Below, in pieces: positions 1 to 5,305 of a DNA stretch of 5,305 nt. Under the pieces are notes generated by a model, which saw only the letters and a list, made by a program, of their open reading frames with translations, made no database searches and had not been told where the DNA came from. Every line of letters begins with the position of its first letter. Position 1 is the first letter of the stretch. A program made the position numbers and the translations under genes. The stretch is from contig CAKRUL010000120.1 of the NCBI GenBank assembly GCA_934403665.1, positions 1-5,305 of the forward strand. Reading direction: 5' to 3'. This DNA comes from an uncultured Clostridia bacterium. Lineage in GTDB: Bacteria; Bacillota_A; Clostridia; UMGS1840; HGM11507.

Positions 1-77
1 TTCACAATGGGTTTATGCTCAGTCAACTCCTTGTGCTCCGGAGGATGAATCCCTCCCCGGAAGGTGTACTTCTTCAT
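1..77 (-). CDS. rnfC: RnfC, electron transport complex subunit C (N-terminal fragment)
   Basis: Only the first 25 codons are inside the window; the gene runs off the left edge. The reading frame starts MKKYTFRGGIHPPEHKEL and continues through TEHKPIV. An Fx-GGIHPPE-x-K segment directly after the start is typical of RnfC, the peripheral NADH/FMN and 4Fe-4S subunit of the Rnf complex, which couples electron transfer between ferredoxin and NAD+ to Na+ or H+ pumping across the membrane. The start at 77 is supported by an AAAGGAG ribosome binding site at 85-91, seven bases upstream. An in-frame ATG at 83 lies only one base from that site and is rejected. In many Clostridia rnfC is the first gene of rnfCDGEAB, so the rest of the cluster probably lies to the left; that part is inference. 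The identification rests on a short but distinctive N-terminus. Confidence 0.85.
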   Translation of the reverse strand, partial: MKKYTFRGGIHPPEHKELTEHKPIV

Positions 78-84
78 AAGCATT

Positions 85-91
85 CTCCTTT
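85..91 (-). promoter_or_regulatory. Ribosome binding site of rnfC
   Basis: On the minus strand this reads AAAGGAG, with a seven-base spacer to the ATG at 77. It fixes the rnfC start and shows that the short frame at the window edge is a real gene start. No convincing sigma-70 type promoter could be picked out between this site and the hairpin at 124-176: a TTGCAA at 118-123 has no well-spaced -10 partner. Confidence 0.75.
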
Positions 92-123
92 AATATGATC
101 TTATTTTCCTGTTTGTTTTGCAA

Positions 124-176
124 GAGTTCGAGTATTGTCACAAGTGGTCAAACCGCTTGCGACAATACTCGAACTC
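124..176 (-). terminator. Long hairpin after the VanW gene, probable terminator
   Basis: A 16-bp perfect inverted repeat pairs 124-139 (GAGTTCGAGTATTGTC) with 161-176. After one A/C mismatch (140/160) the stem continues for seven more pairs (141-147 with 153-159), one of which becomes a G-U pair in RNA, closed by a five-base loop at 148-152. It begins 24 bp after the VanW stop codon and ends 46 bp before the rnfC ATG, so it would close the upstream operon. It is not a textbook intrinsic terminator: on the minus strand the stem is followed by TTGCAAAACA rather than a run of T. It could instead be a leader structure of rnfC, a protein-binding dyad or a small palindromic repeat. The structure is certain; its function is inferred. 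Confidence 0.55.
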
Positions 177-200
177 ATTTTGAAAGATTCATTTTAGGTG

Positions 201-1916
201 TTACGGTGTCGGAGATGTTTCCTCGGTCGGAAGCGGCTCCGGAGTCGCCGTCGGCTGACTTGTCGAAGGCGCCGCAGTGACAGGAGGCTCTGTTGGAGTC
301 TGTGTTGCAGTCGGTTCCGGTGTCCGTACCGGCGGTTTTTCAGAGGGTGCAAGCGTTTGCGCCGGCGGTGCAGAAGCCTGCGTTCCCTTGCCTACCTCGA
401 TAACTTTTTTCAGCGGCCGATAGACGCTGGTTCCGAGACTCTCCCGGCGCAGCACATTTCCATTGCCATCTTTCACAATCTTCGTGGCAGAAACCTTATA
501 TCCGTTCAATCCGTTTTGTTTGACACGCTGCTGTCCGGCCTTCAGCACGGAAACCTCAGTATATTCCGTCTGAAACGGGATGGTCTCCAATGTTTGTGTG
601 GCAAGTTCCACCTTTATGTTCTGTTCCTTAGTGCCGAGAATGGTAATGGAAACAACGCCTCCGCTGGCACTGGCAACAATTTTAATTGGTGCGGAATAGT
701 TGTTTTTAAACCGGAAGTCGATCGAACCGTATGCCACGGTAGCATCCAGCCCATTCTTCGCATAAGAAACGGTGAACATGTGGTTTCTGCGCTCCACAAT
801 TTTCAGATTCGCCAGCAATGTTGCATAATAAAGTGTGGAGGAAACCTGGCAAATGCCGCCGCCCAGCTCCTCTGACAGCTCTCCGTTTGTAAAAATGGTA
901 GCCGTGGAAAAACCTGCTGCTGCCGTTCTTTTTCCAACCGTTTTATTGAATGAGAAAATATCCCCGTTGTTCAGAACCGTACCGTTGATTTTTCTCGCCG
1001 CAAGAGCCACATTCTGACTTCTGCCTTTTAAAGCCGCATTATAATTCGTTCGGTATGTTCCGAGCACATCGTGGAAAAATTGACCTTCAATATTCTCCGT
1101 CTTGATGTCGGGATAAGTCTTGTTCAATTTCAGCTGAAACCGTTTTTCCCCTTTATTCAAATGTTCTTCCAGAGATTTTTTATCGACAGACCGCCCCACC
1201 ACATGGGGAACGATTTTCGTTTTACCGTTAACGGTTTCCGCACGCGCATTCTCCGCCTTGATATAAATGGCATTGTATATCTCATCTGCGGAGGGCGTCC
1301 CGATCGGCGTCCCCTGCAGTTCCAGAACCGAGTAATCCTCGACGGTCATGCGCTGTTTCATCTGCGCATAAAACGCATTAATATCAACATATTCCCCTGT
1401 CTCATTGATCGTCACGGTAACTGCTGTATCCGAATAGGTCAACGTATAAGGGGCATCGGTGATTCCCTGCTCTGACAAAAGCGTTTTCGCCGTTTGCTGA
1501 AACAACTCCTCATCGTTTAAATAGCTGGATTTGATTTCAACCTTCCCGTTCTTTGCCTTCCAAACCTGAAAAAGCCGTTCCAGTTTACTTCCCGTCCGAT
1601 ATGTATCATAGGCTGCCTTTGCCATTTCTTCCGCATTATAATTAAAGCCTACTGCACCGGGAGAAAAGGTGATAGACACATCATGAAACTTCGCTGTGAA
1701 TTCCTGAGCGGGTGTGTTTTCCTCGTACTCTGAAATAATTTGCTTTACTTCCTCCTGTGTTTTGCCGCCCAAGGGAATATCTTTAAAATAGATTCCCTCA
1801 TAAACCGTGTCGCCATCCAGTTTTCCTGCCGCAGAAACCAAAAGGCCAAAAATGCAAAGTAATACACAGACCACTGCAATACCGGCTATTAAAATCACTT
1901 TTTTCTTTGTTGACAT
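201..1916 (-). CDS. Membrane-anchored VanW family protein with G5 domain
   Basis: This 571-residue protein probably acts at the cell surface. After a short Lys-rich start, residues 7-29 are a hydrophobic segment, either a membrane anchor or an uncleaved signal. Residues about 75-195 resemble the PG_binding_4 fold, with a second related stretch near 235-275 (IVPHVVGRSVDKKSLEEHL). The VanW domain follows at about 285-415, with its typical GGGICQVSSTLYYA core around Cys356, then a G5 domain at about 440-512. Residues 512-571 are a Pro/Thr/Ser-rich tail with TPEPTAT/TATPEP echoes, likely disordered. The length and order are ordinary for clostridial VanW proteins. The family name comes from glycopeptide-resistance clusters, but no enzymatic role is established and there are no van genes here. 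The start at 1916 has AAGGAG at 1925-1930 with an eight-base spacer, inside the Nudix gene, which it overlaps by 22 bp, so the two are probably translationally coupled. Confidence 0.9.
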   Translation of the reverse strand: MSTKKKVILIAGIAVVCVLLCIFGLLVSAAGKLDGDTVYEGIYFKDIPLGGKTQEEVKQIISEYEENTPAQEFTAKFHDVSITFSPGAVGFNYNAEEMAKAAYDTYRTGSKLERLFQVWKAKNGKVEIKSSYLNDEELFQQTAKTLLSEQGITDAPYTLTYSDTAVTVTINETGEYVDINAFYAQMKQRMTVEDYSVLELQGTPIGTPSADEIYNAIYIKAENARAETVNGKTKIVPHVVGRSVDKKSLEEHLNKGEKRFQLKLNKTYPDIKTENIEGQFFHDVLGTYRTNYNAALKGRSQNVALAARKINGTVLNNGDIFSFNKTVGKRTAAAGFSTATIFTNGELSEELGGGICQVSSTLYYATLLANLKIVERRNHMFTVSYAKNGLDATVAYGSIDFRFKNNYSAPIKIVASASGGVVSITILGTKEQNIKVELATQTLETIPFQTEYTEVSVLKAGQQRVKQNGLNGYKVSATKIVKDGNGNVLRRESLGTSVYRPLKKVIEVGKGTQASAPPAQTLAPSEKPPVRTPEPTATQTPTEPPVTAAPSTSQPTATPEPLPTEETSPTP

Positions 1917-2506
1917 TGGTATAACTCCTTCAAATAGTCTTTATAAAAATAAATTGCCTGAGAACGGAACTGACACCAGTCATACCATCCCCCTTTTATT
2001 TCTCCCATCTTATCTCCGATTTGCAGCAATTTCTCATCGTCCGCTTCTAAATACTCCGTGATTTCGTCTTCCGTAGCGTCCTCAATCAGATTGCCGCTGA
2101 CCTCTTTTAACAAAAAGAGATAGGAATAAAACTTTAATGTTTCCTGCTTATAATTTATTTTATATTCAATCAGTCCCAAAAATGATTGAATGGTAAAATG
2201 AATCCCCAATTCTTCTTTCATTTCCCGGGAAAGTGCGTCAATTGCTTTTTCCTCAAACCCAATTCCTCCGCTGGGAATCCGGTAAACTCCTTTCGGATAT
2301 TTCCCGCTTTTTATGACGATTTTTTTGCCGTTCTTCCGCTCCACCAGAAAAACAACTTCTCCCCGGCGATCCGTATTCAGATTCTTTTTGAAATTTTGAA
2401 AGAATTTTTTGTTTGTGAAGATTAAATTGACTTGCCTGATGACGGCAGAAGTGTTATAAGCCGCCTTTAACGCATTGAATTCTCTTTCCACATAACTCTC
2501 AAGCAT
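1895..2506 (-). CDS. Nudix hydrolase of unknown substrate
   Basis: The 203-residue product carries a perfect Nudix box, Gx5Ex7REUxEExGU, at residues 80-102 (Gly80, Glu86, Arg94-Glu95, Glu98-Glu99, Gly101), the Mg2+-binding site for hydrolysing nucleoside diphosphates linked to another group. The core strand-rich domain spans about residues 48-155. A Lys- and Phe-rich N-terminal extension of about 45 residues and a Trp-rich C-terminal part (GGWYDWCQFRS, residues 172-182) lie outside the box. No signal peptide is seen, so it is likely cytoplasmic. The substrate cannot be told from sequence. The start at 2506 has a strong AAGGAGAGGTG just upstream, and the gene begins 27 bp after mtaD stops. By hand count, 1921-2520 is about 38% GC, against roughly 50-58% in sampled lines of ahcY, mtaD and the VanW gene, which hints at a separate origin. 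Confidence 0.92.
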   Translation of the reverse strand: MLESYVEREFNALKAAYNTSAVIRQVNLIFTNKKFFQNFKKNLNTDRRGEVVFLVERKNGKKIVIKSGKYPKGVYRIPSGGIGFEEKAIDALSREMKEELGIHFTIQSFLGLIEYKINYKQETLKFYSYLFLLKEVSGNLIEDATEDEITEYLEADDEKLLQIGDKMGEIKGGWYDWCQFRSQAIYFYKDYLKELYQCQQRKK

Positions 2507-2533
2507 TTATAACACCTCTCCTTCTCATCAAAT

Positions 2534-3832
2534 TCATTGCGATTGAAATAATCTTGCTTTTCTCTGCATGATTTCCGCTTTGACCTTCTCAATGTCCAAG
2601 GATTGATATTCCCCGTTCCGGTAAACGGTTTTCCCTCCGATCACCGTCAGGCAAACATCCGTCCCCTGCGCCGTATACAGAATATTATTCACCGGGTCGT
2701 GATGCGGATAATAGTAAGGCTCTTCGTTATTCACCATGATGAAGTCCGCATCATATCCCTCTTTCAGAATTCCCTTTCTTTCACGCTTCATCGCCTTCGC
2801 CCCGTTTACCGTTGCATATTTCAAGATCTCAAACGGTTTTACCAAAGAGGGATCGTTGGTTCCGGCAAGCAGAAGCGCCGCCAAATGCATTTCCTCAAAT
2901 AGATTCAGGTTGTTGTTGGAGGAGCATCCGTCTGTTCCAAGAGCAATCGGAATTCCCATGCTGCTGTATTTCTGAATGTTTGCGATACCGCTTCCCAGCT
3001 TCAAATTGCTGGTCGGGTTGTGCGTGACTGTGCTGCCGCTGGCACGCACGATCTTCAAATCCTCATCGGTCAGCCAAACGCCGTGAGCAATATTAACCGG
3101 CCGGTCGAACAAGCCGGACTCCGCATAGACCTGAACCGGAGTTTTTCCGTACTTCTCAATGCACTCCCTGTTTTCCGTTTCGTTTTCCGAAATATGAGAA
3201 GCCACCGGTATGCCGTATTGATCCGCTACTTTCGCGATATAGCGGAAATACTGCGGAGAGCAGGTATAAATCGCATGCGGAAAACATTCCACACGAATGC
3301 GGTCGTCATACTTGCCGTTATAAGACTGAAACAATGCAATCATTTCATTCAGACGATAATCATCGCTGTAATCCTCCTGAATCTGATCGTTCATCAGTCC
3401 GCGGGAAATGTTTGCATTAAAGCCGGTTTCCGCATATGCCGCAATCGCCCTGTCCATAAAATAATAACAGTCGTTGACCAGCGTTGTTCCGGTTCGCATC
3501 ATTTCCGCAATTCCCAGCATCGTTCCCCAATAGATGTCCTCCGGCTCCAACTGATCTTCAATGGGAAAAATCTTAGTGAAAAGCCAGTCCTGCAGAGCAT
3601 AGCCCTCTGCATATCCCCGGAGCAGTGTCATTGCAACATGCGAATGCGCGTTGCACAGACCCGGCATGACGATTTTTCCCTTGGCATCAATCACCTCGCC
3701 ATAGGCCGTCTCCCGCTCTGTCAACTGTCCGGATACCAAGGTGATTTGATTGCCCTTCGTTGCGATATACCCATTATATATCACCGGATTTGAATCATCC
3801 ATGGTAATAATTGTCGCGTTTTTCAACAACAT
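2534..3832 (-). CDS. mtaD: 5'-methylthioadenosine / S-adenosylhomocysteine deaminase
   Basis: This 432-residue amidohydrolase removes the 6-amino group from SAH, methylthioadenosine or related adenosines, giving S-inosylhomocysteine or methylthioinosine plus ammonia. The metal-site residues are in order: His63 and His65 (NAHSH), His213 (ASHISE), His250 (IAHG) and Asp301 (GTDG), with Glu216 as the likely proton-transfer partner. Glu92, Arg144 and His186 fall where the Thermotoga enzyme TM0936, as I recall it, holds the ribose and the homocysteine tail, which supports a SAH/MTA deaminase over a guanine or cytosine deaminase. The N- and C-terminal strands (residues 1-55 and about 365-415) form the usual beta-sandwich, and the length is normal. 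The start at 3832 has AGAGG eight bases upstream, and the gene begins 11 bp after ahcY stops. The two genes act on the same metabolite and are almost certainly co-transcribed. Confidence 0.95.
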   Translation of the reverse strand: MLLKNATIITMDDSNPVIYNGYIATKGNQITLVSGQLTERETAYGEVIDAKGKIVMPGLCNAHSHVAMTLLRGYAEGYALQDWLFTKIFPIEDQLEPEDIYWGTMLGIAEMMRTGTTLVNDCYYFMDRAIAAYAETGFNANISRGLMNDQIQEDYSDDYRLNEMIALFQSYNGKYDDRIRVECFPHAIYTCSPQYFRYIAKVADQYGIPVASHISENETENRECIEKYGKTPVQVYAESGLFDRPVNIAHGVWLTDEDLKIVRASGSTVTHNPTSNLKLGSGIANIQKYSSMGIPIALGTDGCSSNNNLNLFEEMHLAALLLAGTNDPSLVKPFEILKYATVNGAKAMKRERKGILKEGYDADFIMVNNEEPYYYPHHDPVNNILYTAQGTDVCLTVIGGKTVYRNGEYQSLDIEKVKAEIMQRKARLFQSQ

Positions 3833-3843
3833 AACAAGAACCT

Positions 3844-5076
3844 CTATTCCATAAAATCGTTGATATAATGCTCCTGCTCTTCGGTAAGACTATCAATGGA
3901 AACGCCGAGTGTTTTCAGTTTCAGCCCTGCCACATAACGGTCAAGCTCCTCCGGCACATGATAAACACGGTTTGTCAGCGCTTCGTGATTCTCATTGATG
4001 TATTTCAAAGAGAGCGCCTGAATGGAAAAACTCATATCCATAATTTCTGCCGGATGTCCGTCTCCTGCGGCAAGATTGACCAGTCTGCCCTCTGCCAAAA
4101 GATTCAAATGTCTTCCGTCCGCAGTGATGTAAGCTTCTATATTATCACGAACGACCTTTTTCTCAACCGAAACAGCCGCCAGATCCTGCTTGTTGATTTC
4201 CACATCGAAATGACCGGCATTTGCAAGAATCACGCCGTCTTTCATGTGTTCCATATGCTTCTTGGTAATGACATCTTTACATCCCGTTACCGTCACAAAA
4301 ATATCTCCGATTTTGGAAGCTTCCTCCATCGACATCACGCGGAAACCATCCATCACTGCCTCAATGGCTTTGATGGGATTGACCTCACAGACAATCACAT
4401 TGCCGCCAAGTCCCTTCGCACGCATTGCCGCGCCTTTTCCGCACCAGCCGTATCCGGCAATCACAACATTTTTGCTGCTGACAATCAAGTTTGTGGTGCG
4501 GTTGATTCCGTCCCAAACAGATTGTCCCGTTCCGTAGCGATTGTCAAACAGGTATTTGCAAAAAGCATCATTCGCTGAGATGACAGGGAACTTCAATTGT
4601 CCCTCTTTCTCCCTTGCGCGCAGACGCAGAATCCCGGTGGTGGTCTCCTCGGTTCCTCCGTACAGCGTTTCGATCAGTTCCGGCATCTCATGATGGATGA
4701 TTGCGGTGAGATCGCCGCCGTCGTCCAGAATAATATCCGGCTTCTGCTCCAACGCCTTCCGCAGAGCTGCATTGTATTCCTCCTCTGTAGCCCCATGCTT
4801 TGCATAGACCGTCACTCCATAGGAGCGCAATCCTTCCACCACATCATCCTGCGTGGACAGCGGATTGCAACCGGTTGCAACCACCTGTGCACCGCCTGCC
4901 TTCAAGACCGTTGCAAAATAAGCGGTTTTCGCTTCCAGGTGAATGCAGATGGTGATTTTCTTTCCGCGAAACGGCTGTTCTTTTTCAAACTGTTCTTTGA
5001 TGGTGTTCAAAATCGGCATATGGCGGGAAACCCACTCTATCTTTTTTCTTCCGCTTTCGACCAGTGACATATTCAT
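3844..5076 (-). CDS. ahcY: S-adenosylhomocysteine (or S-inosylhomocysteine) hydrolase
   Basis: This 410-residue NAD-dependent enzyme splits the nucleosidyl-homocysteine thioether, regenerating homocysteine and relieving SAH inhibition of methyltransferases. Visible family signatures are DDGGDLT (Asp119), EETTTG (Glu144), NDAFCKYLFDNRYGTGQ (Lys174, Asp178, Asn179), the NAD-binding GYGWCGKG (residues 208-215), NAGHFDVE (His289) and AAGDGHP (His341). Two features place it in the short Thermotoga/archaeal branch: the base-recognition motif is His46-Leu-Glu48-Ala-Lys50 instead of HxTxE/Q, and the protein ends near LTEEQEHYINDFME, without the C-terminal Lys/Tyr extension that reaches the partner subunit's NAD in the longer enzymes. 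Together with the adjacent deaminase gene, this makes S-inosylhomocysteine a plausible true substrate. The frame stays open upstream to an ATG at 5163, but that would overlap the phosphorylase gene and add 29 unrelated residues. ATG 5076 is preferred; ATG 5070 is possible. Confidence 0.95.
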   Translation of the reverse strand: MNMSLVESGRKKIEWVSRHMPILNTIKEQFEKEQPFRGKKITICIHLEAKTAYFATVLKAGGAQVVATGCNPLSTQDDVVEGLRSYGVTVYAKHGATEEEYNAALRKALEQKPDIILDDGGDLTAIIHHEMPELIETLYGGTEETTTGILRLRAREKEGQLKFPVISANDAFCKYLFDNRYGTGQSVWDGINRTTNLIVSSKNVVIAGYGWCGKGAAMRAKGLGGNVIVCEVNPIKAIEAVMDGFRVMSMEEASKIGDIFVTVTGCKDVITKKHMEHMKDGVILANAGHFDVEINKQDLAAVSVEKKVVRDNIEAYITADGRHLNLLAEGRLVNLAAGDGHPAEIMDMSFSIQALSLKYINENHEALTNRVYHVPEELDRYVAGLKLKTLGVSIDSLTEEQEHYINDFME

Positions 5077-5090
5077 CCCTCTATCCTTCC
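5077..5090 (-). promoter_or_regulatory. Double ribosome binding site upstream of ahcY
   Basis: The minus strand reads GGAAGGATAGAGGG directly before the ATG at 5076. GGAAGG (5085-5090) is eight bases from ATG 5076, and GAGGG (5077-5081) is six bases from the second ATG at 5070, so either start could be used; the difference is two residues. The site overlaps the last codon and stop of the phosphorylase gene, which suggests that translation of the two genes is coupled. It also argues against the upstream in-frame ATG at 5163. Confidence 0.65.
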
Positions 5091-5305
5091 CAATTTTCTG
5101 TTTTTTCCAATATTTTTGACAGGAGCGCAACCGATTTTCCGGACGCTTGCTCGCCTGCCGCAATCACTTCTTCGTGGGTTAAGGGCTGATCCAAAATTCC
5201 GGCTGCCAGATTGCAGACACAGGAAATTCCAAGCACTCTCATCCCCATATGATTGGCACAAATCACCTCCGGAACGGTTGACATTCCCACCATATCTGCG
5301 CCAAG
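5081..5305 (-). CDS. punA: Purine nucleoside phosphorylase (C-terminal fragment)
   Basis: The last 74 residues of a trimeric-type purine nucleoside phosphorylase are present; the N-terminal part lies beyond the right edge. The fragment opens LGADMVGMSTVPEVICANHM, a hallmark of the family, including the Met that lines the base pocket. Asn32 of the fragment (in SCVCNLAAG) matches human Asn243, which selects 6-oxopurines such as hypoxanthine and guanine. His44 (LTHEEVIAAG) matches human His257, which contacts the 5'-hydroxyl; methylthioadenosine phosphorylases lack this His. The enzyme should therefore convert inosine or guanosine plus phosphate to free base and ribose-1-phosphate. The residue before Asn32 is Cys where Thr or Ser is more usual. 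The stop (5081-5083) is four bases from the ahcY start, so this gene leads into the SAM-recycling operon. Confidence 0.93.
   Translation of the reverse strand, partial: LGADMVGMSTVPEVICANHMGMRVLGISCVCNLAAGILDQPLTHEEVIAAGEQASGKSVALLSKILEKTENWEG

Noticed and set aside
201..240. Possible sortase signal (LPTEE near the VanW C-terminus)
   Set aside because: The motif needs LPxTG followed by a hydrophobic segment and basic tail; here the protein ends nine residues after LPT with no hydrophobic stretch.
198..875. 225-codon plus-strand open frame with an Arg-rich start
   Set aside because: It lies antisense to the VanW gene. The Arg/Cys runs are the reverse reading of its Pro/Thr-rich tail, no family is recognisable, and no ribosome binding site is evident.
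1840..1900. Possible lipoprotein signal at Cys21 of the VanW protein
   Set aside because: The residues before Cys21 are Val-Leu-Leu, without the small residue required at position -1 of a lipobox.
201..1916. Glycopeptide resistance determinant suggested by the name VanW
   Set aside because: There are no vanA/B ligase, vanH, vanX or two-component genes, and VanW-domain proteins are widespread in Clostridia without any shown role in resistance.
2221..2232. Perfect 12-bp palindrome TTTCCCGGGAAA
   Set aside because: It encodes the conserved Nudix-box residues around Ser-Arg-Glu-Met, so it is explained by coding and is likely chance.
3020..3793. 257-codon plus-strand open frame
   Set aside because: It is antisense to mtaD, whose family motifs are complete and in order; the plus-strand product has no recognisable domain.
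3868..4578. 236-codon plus-strand open frame
   Set aside because: It is the shadow of ahcY on the other strand and shows no family features.
5077..5163. 29-residue N-terminal extension of AhcY from the ATG at 5163
   Set aside because: It would lie wholly within the phosphorylase gene, has no match to the family N-terminus, and a good ribosome binding site sits just before 5076.
1..5305. CRISPR arrays, tRNA or rRNA genes, insertion sequences, toxin-antitoxin pairs
   Set aside because: The window is almost entirely filled by recognisable protein genes; no direct repeat array, RNA gene or transposase was seen.

Overview
The window looks like chromosomal DNA of an anaerobic Firmicute, probably class Clostridia. 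The grounds are strong AGGAGG-type ribosome binding sites, a Thermotoga-type S-adenosylhomocysteine hydrolase, a VanW/G5 cell-surface protein of the kind common in Clostridia, and the first codons of rnfC, a subunit of the Rnf ferredoxin:NAD+ oxidoreductase. The genus cannot be fixed from the sequence. Every gene found lies on the minus strand, so transcription runs from the right end of the window to the left.

In transcription order: (1) the last 74 codons of a purine nucleoside phosphorylase (5305-5081); (2) ahcY, S-adenosyl- or S-inosylhomocysteine hydrolase (5076-3844); (3) mtaD, 5'-methylthioadenosine/S-adenosylhomocysteine deaminase (3832-2534); (4) a Nudix hydrolase (2506-1895); (5) a membrane-anchored VanW/G5 protein (1916-201); (6) a long imperfect hairpin (176-124); (7) the start of rnfC (77-1), cut by the window edge. 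Gaps between genes 1 to 5 are 4, 11 and 27 bp and then a 22-bp overlap, with no hairpin between them. They therefore read as one operon that ends at the hairpin, while rnfC probably begins another transcription unit.

The first three genes form a recycling module for by-products of S-adenosylmethionine (SAM) use. The usual reading is SAH to homocysteine plus adenosine (AhcY), with MtaD deaminating SAH or methylthioadenosine and the phosphorylase cleaving the nucleoside. Residues visible here favour a different order: MtaD deaminates SAH to S-inosylhomocysteine, AhcY hydrolyses that to homocysteine and inosine, and the phosphorylase turns inosine into hypoxanthine and ribose-1-phosphate. The key sign is in AhcY, where the usual HxTxE/Q base-recognition motif is His-Leu-Glu-Ala-Lys, as in the Thermotoga and methanogen branch. 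The S-inosylhomocysteine route is known from methanogens, so the novelty here would be its occurrence as a compact bacterial operon.

The last two genes of the array have no obvious link to SAM recycling. The Nudix gene is markedly AT-richer than its neighbours, and the VanW gene is translationally linked to it by overlap.
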